DNA of 64,000 nt from Robinsoniella peoriensis (GTDB taxonomy: Bacteria > Bacillota > Clostridia > Lachnospirales > Lachnospiraceae), in NCBI RefSeq assembly GCF_000797495.1, contig NZ_JTGN01000002.1:590419-654418 (forward strand), given 5' to 3'. Of the stretch, positions 55,510 through 64,000 are shown piece by piece. The notes beneath the pieces were generated by a model. It was not told the origin of the DNA and made no database searches. It saw nothing but the letters and a program-made list of their open reading frames with translations. The number at the start of each line of letters is the position of its first letter. Position 1 is the first letter of the stretch. Position numbers and translations under genes: made by a program.

Positions 55510-57678
55510 ATGATGAGAGCAGAAAAAGTATTAGAATGCCGCAGACGGGCAAAAGAGCTGGTAGGGAAAATGACGCTGGAGGAAAAGGTTTCCCAGACGG
55601 TACACAGTGCTGCAGGGATTGAACGGCTGGGGATAAAAGCATATAACTGGTGGAACGAGGCGCTTCACGGGGTGGCAAGAGCCGGGGTTGCAACGGTTTT
55701 TCCTCAGGCAGTCGGAATGGCTGCATCCTTTGACGAAGAGCTTGTCTGGGAGGTGGCGGATGCCATTTCTACAGAAGGACGTGCTAAGTACAATATGCAG
55801 CAGGAATTTGGCGATCTGGATATCTATAAAGGGCTAACTTTTTGGGCACCTAATGTAAATATTTTCCGTGACCCCAGGTGGGGCAGGGGGCATGAGACAT
55901 TCGGGGAAGATCCTTATCTGACTTCCAGACTGGGAGTGCGCTTTATAGAAGGACTGCAGGGGGATGACAGCCAATATATGAAAACTGCCGCCTGTGCAAA
56001 GCATTTTGCGGTCCATTCCGGTCCGGAGGATGAGCGTCACTCGTTTGATGCAAAGGTTAATGCCCGGGATTTATTTGAAACTTATCTTCCTGCTTTTGAG
56101 GCATGTGTCAAGGAGGGAAAAGTGGAAGCAGTCATGGGCGCGTATAACAGGACAAATGGGGAACCATGCTGCGGAAGCCGTACATTGCTGACTGAGATTC
56201 TGAGAAAAGGCTGGGGATTTGAAGGTCATGTGACGTCAGACTGCTGGGCAGTAAAAGATTTCCACGAATATCATAAGGTAACCTCATCCGCTTTAGAATC
56301 AGCAGCCATGGCAATGGAGAACGGATGTGATCTAAACTGCGGCAGCCTGTATCTGTACCTGACGGAGGCAGTTAAACGGGGGATGGTCAGTGAAGAGCGT
56401 CTGGATGAGGCAGTTACAAATCTGCTGAGTGCCCGGATGAAACTGGGATTATTTGATGAGGCAGCAACAGTATACAGTGGAATTACATATGAAGAAAATG
56501 ATACTGCCGTGCATGGCAGGCTAAACTTCGAGGCTTCCAGAAAGTCCTTTGTACTGTTGAAAAATGAAGGGAATCTGCTGCCATTGGATAAAAATAAAAT
56601 AAAGACAATCGGCATCATTGGACCCAATGCCAACAACAGAAAAGCACTGGTGGGAAATTATGAGGGGACAGCATCCCGGTATTATACTATTTCCGAGGGA
56701 ATACAGGATTATGTTGGTGATGATATAAGGGTTCTGTATTCCGAGGGATGTCACCTGTGTAAAACCCGTTTAAGCGGACTGGGGCAGGAGAATGACCGTC
56801 TGGCAGAAGTACGGGCGGTCTGTGCCCACAGTGATGTGGTAGTTGCCTGCCTGGGGCTGGATTCCAGCCTGGAAGGAGAAGAGGGAGACGAAGGAAATGA
56901 ATATGCAAGCGGAGATAAGCCGGATCTTGCTCTTCCTGGACTTCAGCAGGATATATTAAGAACTGCATGGGAGAGCGGGAAGCCGGTAGTTCTGGTACTT
57001 CTGTCCGGCAGCGCGCTGGCAGTTTCCTGGGCAGATGAGCATATCCCTGCCATTATAGAAGGATGGTATCCAGGTGCTATGGGCGGAAAAGCCATGGCAA
57101 GCGTGATCTTTGGGGATTATTCGCCGGAAGGGAAACTGCCTGTAACATTCTACCGCACGACAGAAGAACTTCCTGATTTCAGGGATTATTCTATGGAGGG
57201 AAGAACTTACCGCTATATGAAGCAAAAAGCTTTGTATCCATTTGGTTATGGACTTTCCTACACTGATTTTGCTGTAACGAAAGCTGCAGTCAGCCAGGAT
57301 ACAGTTCAAAAGGGTACCATGGTTACGGTCACTGCCGTGCTGACGAATCAGGGAAAAATGGGCGGTGCAGAAACCCTGCAGGTATACATAAAGGCGAAAC
57401 GTCCGGGAACGCCTAATGCCCAGCTTAAGGCGCTGAAGAAAGTAGAGCTGAAGCCGGGAGAATCAAAGGAAATCCGTATGGAACTTGCCGACAGGGTATT
57501 TGGCATTCGTGATGATAAAGGAGATCTCATATTAGGCGAGGGCAGTTATGAAATATATGTAGGAACCCAGCAGCCGGATGCGCGCAGCAGTGAATTGACG
57601 GGAAAACATCCGGTGTGCCTGGAGATAAAGGCTGATAAAACGGAACTGCTGGAAAAGGCGTGTGCAGCTGTATGTTAG
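55510..57678 (+). CDS. GH3 family beta-glycosidase (beta-xylosidase/glucosidase)
   Basis: 722 residues. The GH3 N-terminal barrel (about 30-290) has KHFAVHSGPEDERHSFDAKV and the nucleophile region VTSDCWAV with Asp244. The C-terminal alpha/beta sandwich (about 340-560) includes GIIGPNANNRKALVGNYEG and SLEGEEGDEGNEY, which bears the acid/base region. A FN3-like domain ends it (595-700). The SDCWAV form is typical of the xylosidase-like GH3 branch, but the substrate is not certain. No signal peptide, so it acts on imported oligosaccharides in the cytosol. The end overlaps the next gene by 7 bases. Confidence 0.93.
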   Translation: MMRAEKVLECRRRAKELVGKMTLEEKVSQTVHSAAGIERLGIKAYNWWNEALHGVARAGVATVFPQAVGMAASFDEELVWEVADAISTEGRAKYNMQQEFGDLDIYKGLTFWAPNVNIFRDPRWGRGHETFGEDPYLTSRLGVRFIEGLQGDDSQYMKTAACAKHFAVHSGPEDERHSFDAKVNARDLFETYLPAFEACVKEGKVEAVMGAYNRTNGEPCCGSRTLLTEILRKGWGFEGHVTSDCWAVKDFHEYHKVTSSALESAAMAMENGCDLNCGSLYLYLTEAVKRGMVSEERLDEAVTNLLSARMKLGLFDEAATVYSGITYEENDTAVHGRLNFEASRKSFVLLKNEGNLLPLDKNKIKTIGIIGPNANNRKALVGNYEGTASRYYTISEGIQDYVGDDIRVLYSEGCHLCKTRLSGLGQENDRLAEVRAVCAHSDVVVACLGLDSSLEGEEGDEGNEYASGDKPDLALPGLQQDILRTAWESGKPVVLVLLSGSALAVSWADEHIPAIIEGWYPGAMGGKAMASVIFGDYSPEGKLPVTFYRTTEELPDFRDYSMEGRTYRYMKQKALYPFGYGLSYTDFAVTKAAVSQDTVQKGTMVTVTAVLTNQGKMGGAETLQVYIKAKRPGTPNAQLKALKKVELKPGESKEIRMELADRVFGIRDDKGDLILGEGSYEIYVGTQQPDARSSELTGKHPVCLEIKADKTELLEKACAAVC

Positions 57679-59552
57679 AGCCTTCCATATTGTTTGGTGA
57701 TGGCTGCGTCCTCCAACAGGGCGGAGAAACCAGAGTCTGGGGAACCGGCAGCCCGGGTATGGAAGTTGTGGTGGAACTGCAGAGCCAGACAAGAAGAGCA
57801 AAAGCCGGGGCCTCTGGGAGATGGGAGGTATATCTGTGCAACCTGACGCCGGGCGGTCCGTTCCGGATGAAAATAGAAAATGATGCCGGAGAGATGAGAA
57901 TCATTTCAGATGTCTATGTAGGTGAGGTATGGATCTGTTCCGGGCAGTCTAATATGCAGCTGACCATGCAGAGGGTTAAGGACTGCTATCCAAAAGAAAT
58001 GATAAAGAAAAATTCCTGGATACGGCATTTTAAAGTAGCGGAGCATTATGATTTCAGCCATACCCTGACCGATTGTGCAGCAGGGGAATGGAAAGAGAGT
58101 CATCCGGATAATACCGGCGAATTTTCAGCACTGTGTTACTTTTTTGGGCAGTATCTGCAAAAGGTTAGAGAAGTTCCGGTTGGACTGATCAATGTAAGCG
58201 TGGGAGGTTCCAGAATTGAGGCGTGGATGAGTATGGAATCCCTCAATGGATATGAAGATATCTTAACGGAAGCCAGGCAGCTGGCAGACGTGGATGCAGT
58301 ACAGAAATTTCTGCAGAATCAGGATGATTCCATGATCCAGTGGCTTTCCCAGGCAGCGGCGCCAACCGGCGGGCAGCCGGAAGGTGACTGGAAAAACATT
58401 CAGATTCCGGGGTATTTGTCCGATGCCGGACTTTCTGATTTTTGCGGCAGCATCTGGCTGCGGCGTAATTTTACCGTACCGGAAGCTATGTGGGGGCAGC
58501 CTGCAAATCTGTGGCTTGGCACTATGACTGACAGTGACAGGACTTATATCAATGGGACTTTTACCGGTGAGACAGGTTATCAGTATCCTCCCAGAAAATA
58601 TACAGTGCCTGCAGGTGTGCTGCGAAAAGGGGAAAATAATATCTGCATTCATCTGATCTGTAATGATGGGCGCGGACGGGTGACACCCGGAAAGGATCTC
58701 TGCATTTTTCTGGGAACTGAGAGGGTTGACTTAAGCGGCAGTTGGGAGTACCGGATACACAAAACGATGAAGAAGGCTCCGGAGATGGATTTTTTATGCC
58801 GTAAAGCCGGGGGATTGTACCAGGGAATGCTGGCACCCTGCCAGAAATATACGGTAAGAGGAGTGCTCTGGTATCAGGGGGAATCCAATGATAAAGCACC
58901 CGGAGATTACGAAGAACTGTTAAAGAGAATGATTTTGTCTTGGAGGAAAAGCTGGAATCAGAAGAAATTGCCGTTTGTTGTAGTACAGCTTCCAGGGTTT
59001 TCCATCGATCTTCCTGAGGAAAACAGCGGATGGCCTGAGATAAGGGAAGCCCAAAGCAAAGCGGCAGAAGCTATCCCTGATACCGCAGTGACTGTAAACC
59101 TGGATCTGGGGGAGGATAATGACCTTCATCCATCGGATAAAAAGGAAGTGGCTTTTCGTGCCGTACAGGCAGCAAGGTGCATGGTATATGGAGAAAATAT
59201 AACTTTTAAAGGGCCGGTGCCAAGAAGCTGGTCTTGTGACAAGGCTGAGGTGAAAATCACCTTTGATGTGGGGGATGATGGAATTCTGATGACGAAAGAC
59301 GGACAGAATCCCGGTGAGTTCTGTCTGGCTGGAAAGGACATGAGGTTTTATCCGGCTGTATGTGAACTGTATGGTAATCAGGCGGTTCTGAAAAGCGAAG
59401 CAGTCCGGGAAGCGGTGTCAGTCCGATATGCCTGGGGGAATGCGCCCAGGCAGGGGCTGATCTGTAATAAATCCGGAATTTTGGCAGCACCATTTCGGTT
59501 GGATAAAAGGAGTTTTGGCAGAGGAGAAGGCAATGGGGAAACAAGCTTATAA
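57672..59552 (+). CDS. Sialate O-acetylesterase-type (SASA/CE20-like) carbohydrate acetylesterase
   Basis: 626 residues. The SGNH-hydrolase active site is WICSGQSNMQ with catalytic Ser93. The second block GVLWYQGESND and later SDKKEVAFRAVQAAR carry the remaining motif regions. A beta-sandwich insertion of about 150 residues (about 235-385, with SIWLRRNFTVPEA) splits the hydrolase, as seen in CE20 xyloglucan acetylesterases. It removes O-acetyl groups from sugars; in this operon plant-glycan substrates fit better than sialic acid. ATG 57672 overlaps the GH3 stop. No signal peptide. Confidence 0.87.
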   Translation: MLEPSILFGDGCVLQQGGETRVWGTGSPGMEVVVELQSQTRRAKAGASGRWEVYLCNLTPGGPFRMKIENDAGEMRIISDVYVGEVWICSGQSNMQLTMQRVKDCYPKEMIKKNSWIRHFKVAEHYDFSHTLTDCAAGEWKESHPDNTGEFSALCYFFGQYLQKVREVPVGLINVSVGGSRIEAWMSMESLNGYEDILTEARQLADVDAVQKFLQNQDDSMIQWLSQAAAPTGGQPEGDWKNIQIPGYLSDAGLSDFCGSIWLRRNFTVPEAMWGQPANLWLGTMTDSDRTYINGTFTGETGYQYPPRKYTVPAGVLRKGENNICIHLICNDGRGRVTPGKDLCIFLGTERVDLSGSWEYRIHKTMKKAPEMDFLCRKAGGLYQGMLAPCQKYTVRGVLWYQGESNDKAPGDYEELLKRMILSWRKSWNQKKLPFVVVQLPGFSIDLPEENSGWPEIREAQSKAAEAIPDTAVTVNLDLGEDNDLHPSDKKEVAFRAVQAARCMVYGENITFKGPVPRSWSCDKAEVKITFDVGDDGILMTKDGQNPGEFCLAGKDMRFYPAVCELYGNQAVLKSEAVREAVSVRYAWGNAPRQGLICNKSGILAAPFRLDKRSFGRGEGNGETSL

Positions 59553-62500
59553 ACAGATACAGAATACATACGGTACGCATCTTTATAACAATGGCTGGGA
59601 GTTTGTAAAACTCCCCATATCTGTCACAATAGATTCATTTGATGAGCAGCAGCCAATATTTACAATGATATCAATACCACATGACTGGCTGATCTGGCAG
59701 GCGGACAATCTGTATGAGGATGGTAGCGGGTGGTATCGGAAATATCAGGATTGGCAGCGGGAAGAGGATATGCGTCTGGTGCTGCGCTTTGAAGGTGTCT
59801 ATATGGACAGCACCATTTACATTAACCGTGAAAAGGCTGCAGAATGGAAATATGGTTACTCTACCTTTGAGGTGGATATTACAGCCTATTTGAAAGAAGG
59901 GCAGAATGAGATTCTGGTCCGCGTGGCACACCAGGCTCCAAACAGCAGGTGGTACTCCGGGGCAGGCATATATAGGGATGTATGGCTGAAAGTACAGCAT
60001 CAGTCATACCTTATATCTGATGGCAGCTACATCACAGTAAAGAAGCAGGAAAATCAGGAGTGGCAGATTGACATCCGGACAGAATTATGTGTCAGTGCGA
60101 AAGAAAAAGCCGGAGTAGAAGCCGGAATAGAAGGCGGAGTAGAAGGCGGAGTAGAAGCCGGAATAGAAGCTGGAATAGAAGGCGGAGTAGAAGCTGGAAT
60201 AGAAGGCGGAGTAGAAGCCGGAATAGAAGCTGGAATAGAAGCCGGAGAAGAAGCGGAAAAAGATGCTAAAATGGAAGAAGAAAATTCTGAAACTGCATTC
60301 CGGGTGGAATATGAACTCTGGGATATGCAGACAGGAAAACGGACAGCGTTTGCCAGTGGAGAAGAAAGGGTATCGGCAAAGCCCCAGGAAAGGGAAGGCT
60401 TCTGGCTGGCGTCCGTAAGTGAGAGGGTATGGAATCCCGGTATCTGGGATGTGAAATCACCTGTCCGTTACAGGATCAGAGTTCTGCTTATGGCAGATGG
60501 GAAACTGTGGCAGGAGGAGTTTTACACCATAGGATTCAGATCTATAGCATTTTCACCCGAATCAGGGTTTCTGCTTAACAATAGAAAATTAAAGTTAAAC
60601 GGTGTATGTGAACATCATGACCTGGGATGTCTGGGTGCGGCATATCATTCTGGTGCAATGCGGCGGAAGATGGAAATTTTGCGTGAGATGGGGGTAAATG
60701 CCCTCCGCCTGACCCACAATATGCCGGCTCCCGATGTAATGGAACTTGCAGATGAATATGGAATGCTTGTAGTTTCAGAGGCATTTGATATGTGGGAACG
60801 TTCGAAAACACCTTTCGATTACGCACGTTTTTTCCCGGAGTGGTATGATAAGGATGTGGCAAGCTGGGTTCGCCGCGACAGGAACCATCCCAGTCTGATC
60901 ATGTGGAGCATCGGCAATGAAATATATGACACCCATATCAGTGAAAGAGGGCAGGAACTAACCCGGGTATTGTGTGGGGAGGTGAGGAAGCATGATCCCC
61001 TCGGCAATGCCTGCATCACCATCGGATCTAATTATATGCCCTGGGAAAATGCAAAGAAGTGTGCAGATATTATCAAGCTTGCAGGCTACAATTATGCAGA
61101 AAAATACTATGATGCCCATCATCTTGAACATCCTGACTGGATCATCTATGGAAGTGAGACTGCCTCAACCGTCCAGAGCAGGGGGGTATATCATTTTCCA
61201 TACAGCAGGTCTGTCCTTGCGGATGCTGACAGTCAGTGCTCAGCCCTGGGGAATTCCACTACCAGCTGGGGTGCCCCGTCCTCTGAGAGCTGTATTATTG
61301 CAGAACGGGACCATGAGTTCTCCTGTGGTCAATTCCTATGGACGGGTTTTGACTATATTGGAGAACCGACGCCCTATCATACGAGAAATTCTTATTTCGG
61401 GCAGGTAGATACGGCAGGTTTTCCAAAGGATTCTTATTACATCTATCAGGCGGAGTGGACAGATTATAAGGAAAGGCCAATGGTTCATTTATTTCCATAT
61501 TGGGATTTTAATGAAGGTCAGCTGATCGATATCCGTGTCTGTTCAAATGCGCCGAAGGTAGCATTATTTCTCAATGGGGAGTGTCTGGGAAGCCATGAAA
61601 TTGATCATAAAAACGGCAGAAATCTGCTGGGGCACTGGCAGATCCCATATACACCGGGGGAATTAAAAGCCTGCGCCTATGACTGCAAGGGCAGCGTGAT
61701 CGCAGTTCAGACCCGCCATTCTTTTGGTGAAGCGGCAGCAGTTGTGATGAGAAGCAGCTGCACGCGGTTAGACAGGCAGGGACTGGCATTTATCGAGATA
61801 TCCGCAGAAGATACAGATGGAAACCCGGTGGAAAATGCGTCAAACCGGATATTTGTCAGGGTGTTGGGACCGGGATATCTTGTGGGCCTGGATAATGGAG
61901 ACAGCACAGATACCGATGGGTATAAGACCAATTCCAAAAAACTGTTTAACGGAAAACTTTTGGCTGTGGCCGCACCGGGAATGGGAAGGGGAAGTGTGAT
62001 TGTTGAAGCCGTGTCCTCCGGGCTGGCCGGAGCCAGGATTGAGATTCCAACAGATGATTTGTATGAGCAGGAAGGTATGGAAAAGAAAACCTTTGGAATA
62101 GAAATGGAAGAAATGAGAGCGGAAGCTGCCGAAGATATACCGGTTCGCGCAGTCAGGCTGTTTTGCCCGGAGGGAACCAGATTAAATGAAGCGCATCGGG
62201 AAGTAGCAGTGTCAGCAGTTATTTATCCGCCGGGTGCCAGTGACCGCAATGTGGTGTGGTGTGCAGTGGATGATGGTGGTATCCCGTCTTCTCTGGCGGA
62301 AGTAAAAGCAGATGGCACGCAGGCTAGGGTAACGGCGAAAAGTGACGGGAATTTCCGGCTGCGCTGTATGTCCGAAAGTGGAAGCGGTCAGATAAGAATC
62401 ATCTCAGAATTGAACTTTGAAGTGTGCGGTTTGGGTAAAGCCTGGCTTGACCCCTATCGTATGATTTCCGGCGGGCTGTATGATTATAGCAGGGGAGCAG

Positions 62501-63219
62501 TGGGAAATGGCAACGAACATGGAGTTGCTACAGCCAGAGATGGAGAGACTCAGATTGGCTTCCACGGTATAGATTTTGGAGAATTTGGATCAGATGAGAT
62601 CACACTGCCAATATTTGCCCTCACAGATGAAGAATATCCGATACAGATCTGGGAGGGGATGCCGGGAGAAGCGGGCAGCAGCCTTGTGGGAGAAGTCATC
62701 TACCGAAAACCATCTGTCTGGAATGTTTACCAGGAGGAAACTTATCACCTGAACCGGAGGCTTCAAGGAGTGACCGGCATCTGCTTTGTTGTCCATCAGA
62801 AAATACATCTGAAAGGATTTTATTTTAAGCGCCTGAAAAAGGCATATCAAAGGCTGAAAGCCGTAGAATGCACAAGCGTATACGGGGATAGCTTTCAAAG
62901 GACAGACAGCGGAATTAAGCATATTGGTAACAATGTGACCATTCAGTTTGACCAGATGGATCTGGGGGAACCTGAAGCATTAAAACTAATTATCTGCGGA
63001 TATACACCATTGGAGAAGAATGCCATTCAGCTTCGGTTTGCTTCAGGTGAGGGAGAATATGTACAGCTTCTGGAATTTGAACACAGAGATCAGGTTTCAC
63101 AACAGGAGTTCCAGGTGGAAAACAGAAAAGGATACCAGTCTCTGAGCTTTGTTTTTCTGCCCGGCAGTGACTTTGATTTTTGCTGGTTCCAATTTATTGG
63201 AAGCACAAATCCCGGTTAA
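59533..63219 (+). CDS. GH2 family beta-galactosidase-like glycosidase
   Basis: 1228 residues from ATG 59533, with GAGGAG before it; an in-frame TTG at 59515 is less likely. The GH2 sugar-binding jelly roll (about 30-180), an Ig-like domain (about 255-345) and the TIM barrel (about 345-650) follow in order. The acid/base is Glu463 (WSIGNEIYD) and the nucleophile is Glu542 (IIYGSETAS). DUF4982-like and further beta domains make up the rest, and the last 200 residues resemble a carbohydrate-binding module. A tandem repeat encoding Gly/Glu-rich units sits between the jelly roll and the Ig domain. It has no signal peptide and overlaps the esterase by 20 bases. It probably removes beta-galactose or related residues in the same degradation route. 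Confidence 0.92.
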   Translation: MGKQAYKQIQNTYGTHLYNNGWEFVKLPISVTIDSFDEQQPIFTMISIPHDWLIWQADNLYEDGSGWYRKYQDWQREEDMRLVLRFEGVYMDSTIYINREKAAEWKYGYSTFEVDITAYLKEGQNEILVRVAHQAPNSRWYSGAGIYRDVWLKVQHQSYLISDGSYITVKKQENQEWQIDIRTELCVSAKEKAGVEAGIEGGVEGGVEAGIEAGIEGGVEAGIEGGVEAGIEAGIEAGEEAEKDAKMEEENSETAFRVEYELWDMQTGKRTAFASGEERVSAKPQEREGFWLASVSERVWNPGIWDVKSPVRYRIRVLLMADGKLWQEEFYTIGFRSIAFSPESGFLLNNRKLKLNGVCEHHDLGCLGAAYHSGAMRRKMEILREMGVNALRLTHNMPAPDVMELADEYGMLVVSEAFDMWERSKTPFDYARFFPEWYDKDVASWVRRDRNHPSLIMWSIGNEIYDTHISERGQELTRVLCGEVRKHDPLGNACITIGSNYMPWENAKKCADIIKLAGYNYAEKYYDAHHLEHPDWIIYGSETASTVQSRGVYHFPYSRSVLADADSQCSALGNSTTSWGAPSSESCIIAERDHEFSCGQFLWTGFDYIGEPTPYHTRNSYFGQVDTAGFPKDSYYIYQAEWTDYKERPMVHLFPYWDFNEGQLIDIRVCSNAPKVALFLNGECLGSHEIDHKNGRNLLGHWQIPYTPGELKACAYDCKGSVIAVQTRHSFGEAAAVVMRSSCTRLDRQGLAFIEISAEDTDGNPVENASNRIFVRVLGPGYLVGLDNGDSTDTDGYKTNSKKLFNGKLLAVAAPGMGRGSVIVEAVSSGLAGARIEIPTDDLYEQEGMEKKTFGIEMEEMRAEAAEDIPVRAVRLFCPEGTRLNEAHREVAVSAVIYPPGASDRNVVWCAVDDGGIPSSLAEVKADGTQARVTAKSDGNFRLRCMSESGSGQIRIISELNFEVCGLGKAWLDPYRMISGGLYDYSRGAVGNGNEHGVATARDGETQIGFHGIDFGEFGSDEITLPIFALTDEEYPIQIWEGMPGEAGSSLVGEVIYRKPSVWNVYQEETYHLNRRLQGVTGICFVVHQKIHLKGFYFKRLKKAYQRLKAVECTSVYGDSFQRTDSGIKHIGNNVTIQFDQMDLGEPEALKLIICGYTPLEKNAIQLRFASGEGEYVQLLEFEHRDQVSQQEFQVENRKGYQSLSFVFLPGSDFDFCWFQFIGSTNPG
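60109..60252 (+). repeat. Twelve 12-bp tandem repeats inside the GH2 gene
   Basis: The units are of the form G(C/G)(C/T/C)GGA(G/A)TAGAA, read as Ala/Gly-Gly-Val/Ile-Glu, in exact 12-bp register; the last unit is a variant (GCCGGAGAAGAA). Because 12 is a multiple of three, copy-number change would not shift the frame but would lengthen or shorten a flexible acidic linker between two domains. Confidence 0.95.
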
Positions 63220-63257
63220 ATATCATATGGTGTATGTTTGGTATAAGCAGATAGTTT

Positions 63258-63643
63258 ATCTTAAATTTGGGTTTCGCTGATTAAGACGCTTTGTAGATGT
63301 AGGTAGTGTACGGAAAGATGGGTGTGGGAAACTGGCATGGGCTCCGTCAGCTGGCCGCAGAACTGGTATTTTCTAACCTTTCCGAAGCGCTTTTTGGCGG
63401 CACGCGGGTATTCACCGAGAAATCCTGATGCATTTCTCGGTTCAGTACCCGCTTAGTATCCGATGGGAGCCAGTCGAATACTATCCGCCAAAAAACACTT
63501 CGAAAAGGTAAGTAAATACTCAGCTCTGCTCTACGCTTCCTCCGCCCATACCAGTTTCCCACACCCATCTTTCCGAGATAGCATTCGTTGATACAAAGCT
63601 GGTTTTCTCAGCAGGGTTGGCCCCCTGGGCTGTGGCCGGCTAT
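63258..63643 (-). repeat. Large fold-back element, copy B (candidate structured RNA, probably minus strand)
   Basis: About 385 bp closely similar to copy A at 27367-27773 and in the same orientation, immediately after the GH2 gene. The 32-bp stem is at 63311-63342/63544-63575 and is identical to that of copy A. The inner 25-bp stem has three C-A oppositions, all G-U in the minus strand. Differences from A cluster at the outer ends, where the AGTGTACA arms are not retained. A 73-codon minus-strand reading frame runs through the element and is judged spurious. Confidence 0.85.
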
Positions 63644-63774
63644 TCTTTATTAGATGCTGCGCAGTATGTTTCGGCTGTTTGCGTAAAAGAAGATGGAAGT
63701 TTGCTCCTTTTTCTGGTTACAGAATGAAATACAAATTCAGTTTTCAAGATCAGTTGCTTTACGCCAGTCGCGTC
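63644..63774. other. Spacer between inverted element copies B and C
   Basis: 131 bp with no gene. If the elements are transcribed as the wobble pattern suggests, B leftward and C rightward, this spacer would hold divergent promoters; no clear -35/-10 pair was found. Confidence 0.4.
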
Positions 63775-64000
63775 CGGCATGCCACACCCCCGGGGTCCCA
63801 TCATTCTGAGAAAACCAGCTTTGTATCAACGAATGCTATCTCGGAAAGAGAAGGGGGCGGACCAGGACATTGGTTTGGAAGGCGTATAGCAGAGCTGAGC
63901 ATTTACTTACCTTCCCGGAGTGCTTTTTGGCGGATACAATTCGACTGGCTCCCATCGGATTGTAAGCGGGCAGTGAGCTGCGAAATGCATCAGGATTTCG
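63775..64000 (+). repeat. Large fold-back element, copy C, inverted and cut by the window end
   Basis: The plus strand here resembles the reverse complement of copies A and B, beginning with the 3' hairpin region (GGCATGCC, then ACCCCCGGGG), the CTGAGAAAACCAGCTTTGTA end and GCTATCTCGGAAAG. It is more diverged: the 32-bp arm has many changes. Hairpin TACAAT (63935-63940)/ATTGTA (63959-63964) replaces TAGTAT/ATACTA, and CGAAAT (63981-63986)/ATTTCG (63995-64000) replaces AGAAAT/ATTTCT, so pairing is kept. The other half lies beyond the window. Confidence 0.82.

Noticed and set aside
60087..60269. Arg/Ser-rich plus-strand frame across the GH2 repeat
   Set aside because: Alternative frame of the 12-bp array, open only because the repeat lacks stops in that frame.
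63347..63568. 73-codon minus-strand frame inside element copy B
   Set aside because: The region is fully explained by paired stems. In copy A the equivalent stretch carries changes that do not follow a coding pattern, and no ribosome-binding site precedes it.

Overview
The window reads as chromosome of a low-to-mid GC, anaerobic, probably spore-forming Firmicute of the Lachnospiraceae, Blautia-like. The basis is gene content: a Na+-type F-ATP synthase operon followed by ywmB, YesN/YesM sugar sensing, AI-2E/YtvI-type membrane protein, T/A/S/E-rich linkers in secreted lipoproteins and Big_2-decorated secreted glycosidases. The genus is an inference; no rRNA, tRNA, CRISPR array, prophage or transposase gene was seen.

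Layout. 1-9.0 kb: 3' part of a hybrid histidine kinase, a PadR regulator with a HAAS-type membrane protein, a shikimate-kinase-like P-loop protein behind a structured leader, murA, a Gfo/Idh/MocA oxidoreductase and small membrane proteins. 9-13 kb: divergent MerR regulator and MATE pump sharing a MerR-type 19-bp-spacer promoter, then an orphan PduB-like microcompartment shell gene and a GNAT acetyltransferase. 13-14.5 kb: SAM-I riboswitch and metK. 14.6-23 kb: an OmpR-type two-component pair, a YtrA-like GntR/ABC/twin-permease operon, a Ca2+/Na+ antiporter, an RluA-type pseudouridine synthase and an AI-2E-type permease.

23-39 kb looks like one sugar-acquisition module: YesN-type regulator, YesM-type kinase and membrane-anchored sugar-binding sensor, then an Mgl/Rbs-type ABC transporter, a 2029-residue secreted GH29 alpha-L-fucosidase and an L-fucose mutarotase (fucU). 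The last two suggest fucose or fucosylated glycans as substrate. 39-46.6 kb is a complete F-ATP synthase operon (atpZ-I-B-E-F-H-A-G-D-C) whose c subunit carries the Na+-binding residue set. 46.6-55.4 kb holds ywmB, a Met/Pro/Trp-rich repeat protein that may be a spore coat component, a methyltransferase, an 814-residue unknown envelope protein, an M29 aminopeptidase and an AraC regulator. 55.5-63.2 kb is a translationally overlapped cytoplasmic operon GH3-acetylesterase-GH2.

The most unusual feature is non-coding: a roughly 400-bp element present as two direct copies (27.4 and 63.3 kb) and one inverted, truncated copy (63.8-64.0 kb). Each folds into a long rod with an internal junction of two conserved-loop hairpins. 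Three base pairs change compensatorily between copies, and almost all imperfect pairs in the long stems are A/C oppositions that become G-U pairs on the opposite strand. This points to a structured RNA family or a fold-back mobile element that I do not recognise.
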